This document shows positions 7,854 to 14,315 of a stretch of 20,486 nucleotides of DNA, one piece after another (the first letter of the stretch is position 1; each line of letters opens with the position of its first letter). Location: contig JBGOUJ010000060.1 in the NCBI GenBank assembly GCA_041477005.1, positions 1 to 20,486 on the forward strand, read 5' to 3'. A program made the position numbers and the translations under genes. A model generated the notes under the pieces. That model had not been told where the DNA came from and did no database searches. It saw only the letters and a program-made list of their open reading frames with translations. This DNA comes from JBGOUJ01 sp041477005. Lineage in GTDB: Bacteria; Acidobacteriota; Terriglobia; Bryobacterales; JACQDG01.

Positions 7854-8114
7854 ATGGCTACCATAACCGCCTTCGAAGCAAAAACTCGGTTTGGCAAACT
7901 TCTCGACCGTGTTTCTCGCGGCGAGGAGATCGTCATTACGAGGCACGAGAAACCCGTCGCCCGCCTCATCCCTGAAGGCCGGCCATCTCTACGCCAGGTT
8001 CGCGGGGCAGTAAGCGAACTTCAGACCCTTCGGCAGGAGATGGCGAGGCGCCGCGGTTTCAAGCCGCTCACCGAAAAAGACATCAGGGATGCCATCGAGG
8101 AGGGCCGCCCGTGA
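7854..8114 (+). CDS. Phd/YefM-family antitoxin, apparently orphan
   Basis: An 86-residue protein with the classic Phd/YefM N-terminus MATITAFEAKTRFGKLLDRV, then GEEIVITRHEKPVARLIP, which forms the dimeric DNA-binding part. The C-terminal tail, about residues 45-86 (helical and charged, ending KPLTEKDIRDAIEEGRP), matches the toxin-wrapping tail of VapB-type members. The ATG at 7854 is preferred over the upstream TTG at 7842 because the family begins at MATI. Such genes are normally followed, often with overlapping start and stop, by a PIN-domain VapC toxin. Here the downstream frame from the overlapping GTG at 8111 gives a short non-PIN peptide. The antitoxin is therefore orphan, or its toxin has been lost or replaced. 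Confidence 0.9.
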   Translation: MATITAFEAKTRFGKLLDRVSRGEEIVITRHEKPVARLIPEGRPSLRQVRGAVSELQTLRQEMARRRGFKPLTEKDIRDAIEEGRP

Positions 8115-8480
8115 GAGATGGTTTCGCTAGAGGTGCTCCTGTAGAGAATCGGGGACAGCTCTCCGTTGCAGGGCAAGCGCAATCGCCGTCCTGGACGCCC
8201 GGGCTTGCGCATCCAGGCACAGTCAGCCACGTCGCCTGAGGCGGCGTATTCTAAAGGGCTGGGACGTGTGAGTTTTTCAAACAGATCCGGACATCCCCTG
8301 ACCACCGAGACCCCGGCCCCGTCTCCCAAGTGATCGTCCCAATCGCCTTCTCGGAAACAGGGCCGCCCCTAAGACCCGAGGGCGTTACGTGTTGATAATA
8401 GCCCTCTCGCCAGTTGAACGGATGGTCGCGAAAAACGGCCCAGGTGTTGCCGAACCGGCGCCGCAAGAGGGCCCCCGCTG
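8115..8480. other. Intergenic region, no gene recognised (expected toxin position)
   Basis: These 366 bases lie between the antitoxin stop and the convergent stop of the CpaE-like gene. All six frames were considered for a PIN-domain or ParE/RelE toxin. No D-A-S-type PIN start or RelE pattern was seen, and the open frames give low-complexity or unfamiliar peptides. The sequence contains no clear terminator. Confidence 0.5.
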
Positions 8481-9734
8481 TCACGCTGGGGCGGGTTTGG
8501 AGTCCTCGGGCGCCGGGTGGCGCTCTTTGTCGGGCCCTTGCCGGGAGGGTGAGGAAGCAGTTCCGAGACGAAACAGGCTTCTCCAATCAAACCCGTGGTC
8601 GGAGGCTTCCGGCTCCGGCGGGAGGCCGATGGTTTGGCGCGCGAAACCGGCGAACTGCCGGCCAAGCTTGGAACGCCCGGAGACCAGTTGCCCTTCCAGG
8701 ATGGCCGCGTTGACACCATCGTAGTCGTTCTCAAAGGCCCAGGCCACTTTGACTCCTACCGCTTTGGCGACCTCCTCGGCGCTCATCGAAGACGGGCGGC
8801 CGATGCGGTTCACTACCAGGCGGATGGAGTTCCGCTCGGTCACCAGGTCATAAAGTTGCTGCACCCTGCGCCGGGCCAATTGCAGGGAAGCCAGCTCGGG
8901 AGTACAGACCACGTAGACTTCCTCGGCCTGCGCCAGCACATCCGCCGCCGACGTGTACACCACTGACGGCAGATCGCAAACCACCCAGTCGTATGCCCTT
9001 TTGGCCGACTGGAACACCGCCGGAGCGTCTCGCAGCGCCTCCGCTTCGAGTGAAACGCCGAACGGCGGCGGCGCCAGAACTTCGACTCCACCCCAGGGGC
9101 ACGTGATCTGCCCCCACAATTCGTCCAAGCCAGTCCCGCGCTGCAGGGCATCCGCGAGTGTAAACTTGGGCTGCAGCCCGAGCCGCAGATCCACCGTACC
9201 CGTGTGGAAATCGAAATCGACGAGCAGCACTTTTGTACCCGACTCCCGAGCGATCGCCGCCGCCACATGCAAAGCCACGGTCGAGCTTCCGCACCCTCCG
9301 CGCGCCGGCATAAAGCAAATCAAACGCCCCGGCGCAAATCCCTGCCGTCTTTCCCCCGGCAGAACCAACAGACGCTCGAGGGCCTCCGCCTGGAACGGCG
9401 GGCCGAGATAGTCCCGCGCGCCCGCCCGCAACGCCGCCAGAATCAAGTCGGATACGCTGACGGTATGCGCGGCCGCCACAACGATTCCGGGATGGCCGGC
9501 TTGCAACTGTTCGATGATCTTCAACGCCGTCTCGGGGTCACTCAGACCGATGACCGCCGCCGATGGCCGCTCGGCTCTCAGTATTTGATCCAGTTGCCGG
9601 AGGGGCGGGTAGGCCCGCAGCAGAGCAGCGGACCCCTCACTTTTCAGCTCGGCAAGACACTGCCGCAAGACGCCGATCAGCTCCGCATCCGGCGAGATGA
9701 TGAGTAGTTTCTTCGGGACCATACGTCGTTCCAT
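8481..9734 (-). CDS. CpaE/TadZ-like MinD/ParA-family ATPase with N-terminal receiver-like domain
   Basis: A 417-residue two-domain protein. Residues 5-120 resemble a response-regulator receiver fold (KKLLIISPDAELIGVL, AAVIGLSD, AGARDYLGPPF), typical of CpaE/TadZ. Residues 137-370 are a MinD/ParA ATPase: deviant Walker A ARGGCGSST (144-152), LVDFDFHTGTVDLRLG (171-186), Walker B VVCDLPS (251-257) and VVNRIGRP (307-314). The invariant lysines of canonical ParA loops are replaced by R and S, as is common in CpaE proteins, so ATP hydrolysis may be weak. Residues from about 371 are a disordered, P/E/S-rich tail. CpaE/TadZ proteins position the Tad pilus machinery at a cell pole, but no tad/cpa genes are visible here. 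There are two close ATG candidates (9734 and 9722); neither has a strong ribosome-binding site. It lies 12 bases downstream of the coiled-coil gene. Confidence 0.9.
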   Translation of the reverse strand: MERRMVPKKLLIISPDAELIGVLRQCLAELKSEGSAALLRAYPPLRQLDQILRAERPSAAVIGLSDPETALKIIEQLQAGHPGIVVAAAHTVSVSDLILAALRAGARDYLGPPFQAEALERLLVLPGERRQGFAPGRLICFMPARGGCGSSTVALHVAAAIARESGTKVLLVDFDFHTGTVDLRLGLQPKFTLADALQRGTGLDELWGQITCPWGGVEVLAPPPFGVSLEAEALRDAPAVFQSAKRAYDWVVCDLPSVVYTSAADVLAQAEEVYVVCTPELASLQLARRRVQQLYDLVTERNSIRLVVNRIGRPSSMSAEEVAKAVGVKVAWAFENDYDGVNAAILEGQLVSGRSKLGRQFAGFARQTIGLPPEPEASDHGFDWRSLFRLGTASSPSRQGPDKERHPAPEDSKPAPA

Positions 9735-9746
9735 CCCAGCCGGGAC

Positions 9747-10571
9747 TTACAGATCCGCCGCCGGCGCCGCCCCGGACCCAGCCAACGATGCCTTCAGGCT
9801 GGTCAAAGCTTCGCCGAACTGGCACAGCGCGGCGTGCCGCCGCTCCTGCATCTCGTGGAGGGACCGAATGGCCTCCGCCTGTCGATCCAGCCGTTCCACT
9901 ATGGCTGCCACTCTCGGTGGAACGTCGCCAACCGCGGACCGCAACGCCAGTAAGTCTTCCTGCTGACTCTGCAGCCGTCCGAGCAGCGACTCCAGCCGGC
10001 CGGAAGCGGCGCTCGTGGCGTCTTGCGTTTCCCGGCGCAGAACCGCCATCGCCGCCTCGTGGCTGGCGCCGGCCCGCCGCAGGTCCTCGATCTCAGCAGC
10101 GAGTTCATTGCACCCCTCTCGCGCCTCGACATCCACAGCGTTCTGCCCGGAAACGCTCTCCGCCAGCTTCACGATGCTCTGCTGCAGGGTGGCCAGCTCA
10201 TCCATGGCCCTCTGTAGAATGCCACCCTGCCGCTCCACCGAGGTCGCCAAGCTTCGAGTTTCCGTGGCCCATCTTTTTTCGAGAGCCTGCAGGGCGGTCA
10301 CGATGGCTCGGGCGAAGCTTTGAGCCAGCCTGTCCGCAACCTCTTCAACCGCCGGCCCCTCCGCGAGGATGCTATCCCCGGGCGTCCTGGCAGCGGGTTG
10401 GGCCTGCTCTCGGTCTGCGAGCCTCGTGTCCGGGAGCCGTTCCTGGGTTGCCGCTCCGACCGGCAGATCCCGGCCGATCCGGGCATCCTCTTGCTGCGGC
10501 GGGGCCTTTTCTCCAAATGTCGTCCTCTCCAAAGAGAACGCCATGTCGGCGTTCGAGTGAGTCACAGCCAT
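9747..10571 (-). CDS. Coiled-coil protein of unknown function, operon partner of the CpaE-like ATPase
   Basis: A 274-residue protein without recognised domains. Residues 1-70 are polar and probably disordered, rich in P, E and Q. From about 75 to 262 it is almost entirely helical, with heptad-like spacing and many A, L, E, R and Q (for example LQRAMDELATLQQSIVKLAE), consistent with a long coiled coil. The end is a G/A/P-rich tail. There is no signal peptide or membrane segment, so it is probably cytoplasmic. The start at ATG 10571 is well supported by AGGAGG at 10576-10581. The stop lies 12 bases before the CpaE-like gene, so the pair is one transcription unit. By analogy with ParA-type positioning systems that pair an ATPase with a coiled-coil landmark, it could localise the ATPase; that is inference. 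Confidence 0.82.
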   Translation of the reverse strand: MAVTHSNADMAFSLERTTFGEKAPPQQEDARIGRDLPVGAATQERLPDTRLADREQAQPAARTPGDSILAEGPAVEEVADRLAQSFARAIVTALQALEKRWATETRSLATSVERQGGILQRAMDELATLQQSIVKLAESVSGQNAVDVEAREGCNELAAEIEDLRRAGASHEAAMAVLRRETQDATSAASGRLESLLGRLQSQQEDLLALRSAVGDVPPRVAAIVERLDRQAEAIRSLHEMQERRHAALCQFGEALTSLKASLAGSGAAPAADL

Positions 10572-10575
10572 ACCC

Positions 10576-10581
10576 CCTCCT
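10576..10581 (-). promoter_or_regulatory. Strong ribosome-binding site of the coiled-coil gene
   Basis: AGGAGG on the minus strand, 4 bases before the ATG at 10571, within GAGGAGGGGGT. It fixes the start and is one of the few near-consensus sites in the window. Confidence 0.75.
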
Positions 10582-10631
10582 CAGGTTTCGCCGTCCTTTC
10601 CGGTAAGACAGGAAGGCCGGGCCCACCGTCA

Positions 10632-10814
10632 ACGGTACATATCGGCCAGAAGGCCGATCGGCATGACTTTCGCGCCCAACCAGCCGACCGACGTGGCTGC
10701 CGCGCCGAATGGCGATTTTTGTGTGTCGGAGGGGTACGGCAACTCACGGGTGCTGAAGTTCTCGTCTACGCGGCGGAGATCAACTGGCGGTAGCAGAAAT
10801 TCGTCAAAAGCTGA
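10632..10814 (+). pseudogene. Decayed NHL-repeat beta-propeller gene
   Basis: Three short stretches in two frames read like an acidobacterial secreted NHL-repeat protein. In the frame of 10632 the sequence gives TVHIGQKADRHDF. In the frame of 10663 it continues as FAPNQPTDVAAAPNGDFCVSEGYGNSRVLKF, a near-complete NHL blade. Back in the first frame from 10764 it gives VYAAEINWR, a TAG, then QKFVKS and TGA (10812-10814), which resembles the terminal N-W-R-V-Q-K-F blade of this family. Most blades are missing and at least two frame changes and one nonsense codon are present. It lies between the starts and stops of minus-strand genes with no promoter of its own. Confidence 0.7.
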
Positions 10815-10840
10815 GGCCGGCTTACGAGGAGCCACCACCG

Positions 10841-11782
10841 TCAGGGAGATGCGGCCGTATCCCGGAGAGTCTTCACGGCGTCGCCTTCGGACGTTGCCCC
10901 GGCGGCCAGCGCTCCCTTCACCGCCTCGACAGTGCTGCGGACTCGCTGGCCTCGAGCGAGGAAAACTTCGTAGAGCAGAGGATAGTGCTTGGTGTAGGTG
11001 AAATCAAAGGCCAGCCCGGCGTTGTTGTTCACAGCCAGGCATCTGTTGAAAGAGCTCGGCTCCGGCGAGATGGCGCCACATTCCTGCTGCAGCCGCGCAA
11101 AGAACCTTTCCTTCTGAGCGAAGGCGTCTTGCCGGGTGGTCTCTCCGGATCGCGCCGCCGCGTAAAGGCTCCCCAGATCCCGATAGTAACGATTCACGAG
11201 CTCCGCTTTGCGCAGGAACAGTTCCGGCTCCCTGGCAAGGTTTTGGTACACCGATGACGCCGCGCCGAATTTCTGGAGCGCAAACTCGCTGGCCGTAAGG
11301 AAGCCGATCAAGGTCGAGGCAGCCTCGGTAATGCTGGCCGGAGACTTCTGAATCTCTTTATGCTCATGGAAATCCTCGTGCGGGACGACCATGAGCAGGC
11401 GTTCCAGCGGGGCGCTTGCGAGCGATGCCGTGATCGGAGTCTTTCCATTGGCTACGGCCTCGATCGGATAGAAGAAGATGTCATATTTCCCGGGGTCCAT
11501 GGGGCACTCCGGCTTGTTGCTCTGTTTGAGCTGCAGCTCTTCATAGGAGGCGGGAAGCTCGAGTTTGCCGGTGTAATAGCAGCGATAGTAGGCGGTGATC
11601 TTCTCGGACTCGGCCCGGAAGTTATTGGTCTCGTGAAAGCCCAGGGTCTTTTCCAGATCTTTGATGGCGGTAATGACCTCTTGCCGCGCGGCGGGAGTGT
11701 CCGGCGGGACCGGCTGATCGGCGGCGTACGCGCCCGCAAGAGCCGAGGCCAGCGCCACCGGCAGGAGTGCCCTTCGCAGCAT
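10841..11782 (-). CDS. Exported HExxH-motif protein, probable zinc-dependent peptidase-like
   Basis: A 313-residue protein with a Sec-type signal peptide (MLRRALLPVALASALAGAYA, cleavage near residue 20-21). The mature part is mostly helical and contains HEDFH at 135-139, the zinc-binding HExxH pattern, with a downstream EAAST (153-157) whose glutamate could be a third ligand. Toward the C-terminus NNNAGLAFDFTYTKHYPLLYEV (252-273) resembles the NNA...Y segment of the predicted aminopeptidase family formerly called DUF2265. I therefore favour a periplasmic or lipoprotein-like zinc peptidase, but the family assignment is tentative. The start at ATG 11782 follows a GAGAGGGA ribosome-binding site. 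It is followed by the NHL remnant and then the coiled-coil/CpaE unit, all on the minus strand, but with a gap too large to assume an operon. Confidence 0.8.
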   Translation of the reverse strand: MLRRALLPVALASALAGAYAADQPVPPDTPAARQEVITAIKDLEKTLGFHETNNFRAESEKITAYYRCYYTGKLELPASYEELQLKQSNKPECPMDPGKYDIFFYPIEAVANGKTPITASLASAPLERLLMVVPHEDFHEHKEIQKSPASITEAASTLIGFLTASEFALQKFGAASSVYQNLAREPELFLRKAELVNRYYRDLGSLYAAARSGETTRQDAFAQKERFFARLQQECGAISPEPSSFNRCLAVNNNAGLAFDFTYTKHYPLLYEVFLARGQRVRSTVEAVKGALAAGATSEGDAVKTLRDTAASP

Positions 11783-11846
11783 CGAGAACGGTCCCTCTCA
11801 AGAATTATAGCTGCTCGGGCCTCGCGGTAGCAGGCAGGCCTACGAC

Positions 11847-11929
11847 CCCCATGGGCGTTTCGATACGCTTGTGCCCTGCTACCGGGGCCTCATCAGGAGC
11901 GATACCGCTCCCGTCGCCAGCAGGGCGCC
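11847..11929 (-). pseudogene. Relic of the C-terminus of a paralogue of the gene at 14316-15560
   Basis: On the minus strand 11929-11882 reads GALLATGAVSLLMRPR, followed by TAG, then QG, and after a one-base frame change HKRIETPMGV (to about 11847). The intact gene at 14316-15560 ends RTLLTTGAVSFLMESRAQGQKRIETPMLKIAY. The two line up residue by residue across about 27 positions once a single missing base and the nonsense codon are allowed for. The sequence sits immediately upstream of, and divergent from, the amidohydrolase gene. Confidence 0.75.
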
Positions 11930-11932
11930 CAA

Positions 11933-11962
11933 TTGACACCCTTCGAAACCGGATGATAGGCT
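11933..11962 (+). promoter_or_regulatory. Possible sigma-70-type promoter of the amidohydrolase gene
   Basis: A perfect -35 hexamer TTGACA at 11933-11938 is followed 16-18 bases later by weak -10 candidates (GATAGG 11955-11960 or TAGGCT 11957-11962). Transcription would start only a few bases before the ATG at 11970, implying a nearly leaderless mRNA, consistent with the lack of a strong ribosome-binding site. Confidence 0.35.
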
Positions 11963-11969
11963 GCACGAA

Positions 11970-12905
11970 ATGAGCAACGTTTCCCGGAGAGAACTGCTTC
12001 GAGCCGCCGCGGCAGCCGTCCTCACTCCTCGATTGCAGGCTGCGCGCCCGAAGGGGCATCTGGTAAATGGGACCCACCTGTTCGCTGACGATCAGAAGCG
12101 ATTTCCCTACCATCGCAACGCCACCTACCGGCCGCCGCCGAAGCCGGTTGAAGGCTGGAGCGCTTTCGTGCGCGAAGCGAAAATCGACCACACCGTGATC
12201 ATCCATTCGGAGGTCTACCAGGACGACCACCGCTACCTCGAATACTGCTTCGAGCACGAGCCGTCTCCCGGATTTTTCAAAGGCACCTGCCTGTTCGATC
12301 CCATCGACCCGAAGACGCCGGACCGCATCGGGGAACTCGCCCGCAAGCTGCCGGGGCGCATCGTCGGAATCCGGATTCACGTGCTGCACGCGCGCGGCAT
12401 GCCGCCCACCTCGACCGGCCCGATGCGGGACCGCGACCTGCTATCCACAGGCATGAATAATACCTGGCGCAAGATGCACGATCTGGGCCTGGCGATCGAA
12501 ATGCAAACCATTCCCTGCTATGCGCCGGCGGTGAGCGACATGGCCTCCGGATTTCGGGACATGCCGGTGCTCATCGATCACCTCTGCCTGCCCAACCGGG
12601 GCACGGCCGAGGAGTACGAAGACGTGCTCAAGCTGGCCAAGTTGCCCCGCGTGTACATGAAGGTGGCGAGCGTGAACGGGGCCTCCAGGCAGGGCTATCC
12701 CTATCTGGACGCCAAGCCTCTGGTCCGGCGCCTGTACGACGCCTTCGGACCCGACCGGCTCATCTGGGACGCTTACGGCGGTGACCTGCCCGGGTTTGAA
12801 AAGCAACTCGCCCTGATCGACCTGATGTTCGACTTCGCCCCGGAAGCCGACCGCGTCAAGATCCGCGGACTCAACGCCATGAAGCTGTTCGGATTTCCCA
12901 CCTGA
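11970..12905 (+). CDS. Tat-exported amidohydrolase (amidohydrolase-2 / PDC-hydrolase-like)
   Basis: A 311-residue TIM-barrel metal-dependent hydrolase related to the amidohydrolase-2 family that includes 2-pyrone-4,6-dicarboxylate lactonases. The N-terminus SRRELLRAAAAAVL is a Tat signal. Barrel landmarks are NGTHLFADD (33-41), TVIIHSEVYQDDHRYL (strand 2), GIRIHVLHARG, a strand-end histidine in VLIDHLCLP, and WDAYGGDLPG near the C-terminus where the family usually has W-G-x-D-x-P. The first-strand HxH metal motif reads HLF, so the second histidine is absent; some PDC-hydrolase relatives work without a metal. The substrate is unknown. It stands alone on the plus strand, followed after 78 bases by the FRG-SET gene. 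The paralogue relic upstream and the unknown gene at 14316 hint that this amidohydrolase and that unknown family belong to one pathway, which is inference. Confidence 0.87.
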   Translation: MSNVSRRELLRAAAAAVLTPRLQAARPKGHLVNGTHLFADDQKRFPYHRNATYRPPPKPVEGWSAFVREAKIDHTVIIHSEVYQDDHRYLEYCFEHEPSPGFFKGTCLFDPIDPKTPDRIGELARKLPGRIVGIRIHVLHARGMPPTSTGPMRDRDLLSTGMNNTWRKMHDLGLAIEMQTIPCYAPAVSDMASGFRDMPVLIDHLCLPNRGTAEEYEDVLKLAKLPRVYMKVASVNGASRQGYPYLDAKPLVRRLYDAFGPDRLIWDAYGGDLPGFEKQLALIDLMFDFAPEADRVKIRGLNAMKLFGFPT

Positions 12906-12974
12906 AGCTCGCTCCGGGAAAGCCCTGAATGGCACTCTGCCTTTGTTCGCCGGCGCAAGGAGAAGCCGTCGCTT

Positions 12975-12978
12975 GAGG
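12975..12978 (+). promoter_or_regulatory. Ribosome-binding site of the FRG-SET gene
   Basis: GAGG (in TTGAGGTAAAG) lies 5 bases before ATG 12984 and supports that start over the internal ATG at 13002. Confidence 0.6.
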
Positions 12979-12983
12979 TAAAG

Positions 12984-14159
12984 ATGCTGCACCCCAAAAG
13001 GATGGCAAAAAGCGTTGAGGAATTCACCGCCGTCGCCTCGGAGCTTCGTGACAAGTGGATGAATCGCTCGAACATGGCGATCCTGCCCTGGTTTCGCGGT
13101 CAGTCGAACGCTGACTGGGACCTAAAGCCCAAGTTCTACAGAGCCAGTCCAAGCGATACTAAGACCGAATGGGAGATTCGGGAAGAATTCATCACCCATG
13201 CTCCAGCCCTCTGCGACGTAAGGCCCACGAACGAGTGGGAGTGGTATTTCCTCATGCAACATTACGGCGCGCCGACCAGGCTCCTGGATTGGACCGATGG
13301 CGCACTAATCGCGCTCTACTTCGCTGTGCGGGATAACAGGGGCGATCGCGATGCGGCTGTGTGGGCGCTTGATCCGTGGTGGTTGAACTTGAAGGTCATT
13401 CGAAAGGACGAGGTTATTCCAGCGGGAGACCCCCTCTTTGTGGACAGCAATCGGAAGGAAAAGAACTGGCTGCCAAAAAGGCTTGGGCGGTCAACGCCCC
13501 TCCCCAAGCTGCCGATTGCTGTTCTTCCGGGACATATCGACAGGAGGATCGGTGCGCAGCGGTCCTCCTTCACAATCCACGGCACTGATGCGGATGGCTT
13601 GTTGACGGTGGCCAAGGGGGACAGCGACCCAAACTTGGTCGAGATTGTTATTCCAAGCTGGGAGGTAAGACAAATCAGAAGGTCCCTTGACACCTGCGGA
13701 ATTGATGAGACGACAGTTTTTCCAAATCTCGAGGCGTTGAGCCGGGTCGTAGAATTCAGATGGAAGGAGGAAACGCAAAGACGCCCGCACGCGCGGGTTC
13801 ACACCAGACTGCGGCCGTCCAAGATCCACGGCGTAGGTGTCTTCGCAATCAGACGGATTAGGAAGGGAACAAGGCTCTTCTTCGACGACCTGGATGAGAT
13901 GGTGTGGGTGAGACAAGATGAACTCGGCCGACTGCCGAGGGAGATCAAGAAGCTGTACGACGATTTTTCGCCCCTGAAAGACGGTCGGCTCGGGTGCCCC
14001 CGCAACTTCAACCGACTGACCATGGCATGGTACCTCAACGAATCAAAGGAGCCCAACGTCCGCTCTGGCGAGGGCTATAACTTTATCGCGACGAGAGACA
14101 TCAAACCCGGAGAAGAGCTGACCGTGGACTATTCGTCGTACAGCGACCCACCAGCGTAG
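12984..14159 (+). CDS. FRG domain - SET domain fusion protein
   Basis: A 391-residue cytoplasmic protein with two recognisable halves. Residues about 30-255 are an FRG domain: WFRGQSNADWDLKPKFYR (36-53), the signature QHYGAPTRLLDWTDG (92-106), ALYFAV (110-115), AQRSSFTIHG (191-200) and the closing RRSLDTCGIDETTVFPNLE (232-250). Residues about 271-386 are a SET lysine-methyltransferase domain: SKIHGVGVFAIRRIRKGT (279-296), WYLNESKEPNV (349-359, the degenerate N-H-S-x-x-P-N site) and FIATRDIKPGEELTVDY (367-383, with the catalytic-type Tyr383). No pre-SET or post-SET cysteines are present. FRG has no agreed biochemical function but is often found in accessory and defence-associated genes; bacterial SET proteins are uncommon. 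The gene looks lower in GC than its neighbours, suggesting transfer. I do not know of this fusion being described. Confidence 0.92.
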   Translation: MLHPKRMAKSVEEFTAVASELRDKWMNRSNMAILPWFRGQSNADWDLKPKFYRASPSDTKTEWEIREEFITHAPALCDVRPTNEWEWYFLMQHYGAPTRLLDWTDGALIALYFAVRDNRGDRDAAVWALDPWWLNLKVIRKDEVIPAGDPLFVDSNRKEKNWLPKRLGRSTPLPKLPIAVLPGHIDRRIGAQRSSFTIHGTDADGLLTVAKGDSDPNLVEIVIPSWEVRQIRRSLDTCGIDETTVFPNLEALSRVVEFRWKEETQRRPHARVHTRLRPSKIHGVGVFAIRRIRKGTRLFFDDLDEMVWVRQDELGRLPREIKKLYDDFSPLKDGRLGCPRNFNRLTMAWYLNESKEPNVRSGEGYNFIATRDIKPGEELTVDYSSYSDPPA

Positions 14160-14315
14160 TGCCCATCAGCCCTCGCGCGTCGTCAATCACACCGACCCGC
14201 CTTTCAAGGGGGGCGCCGGACAGCGGCAGTCGGTACCCTACGGGTCCCGACCAACGACGGTTCGCGCTCGTCACCATTCTCGAATTGAGAGGTCCCTACT
14301 GCTCACGAGCGGACC
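14160..14315. other. Convergent intergenic region with a small hairpin
   Basis: Between the FRG-SET stop and the convergent stop of the unknown exported protein lies CGGTACCC-TAC-GGGTCCCG (14231-14249), a stem of eight with one mismatch. No T-run follows on either strand, so it is a weak terminator candidate at best. Confidence 0.35.

Noticed and set aside
8111..8240. GTG-started frame overlapping the antitoxin stop as a VapC toxin
   Set aside because: The peptide (VRDGFARGAPVENRGQ...) has no PIN-domain acidic residues and ends after about 43 codons.
8251..8586. 111-codon minus-strand frame next to the CpaE-like gene
   Set aside because: It overlaps the CpaE-like C-terminus in another frame, has no start signal and no recognised family.
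9788..10606. 272-codon plus-strand frame opposite the coiled-coil gene
   Set aside because: The translation is P/R/S-rich and unfamiliar, while the minus strand has a near-perfect ribosome-binding site and a coherent coiled coil.
14231..14249. Hairpin as a rho-independent terminator between convergent genes
   Set aside because: The stem contains a mismatch and no T-run follows on either strand; kept only as a weak structural note.
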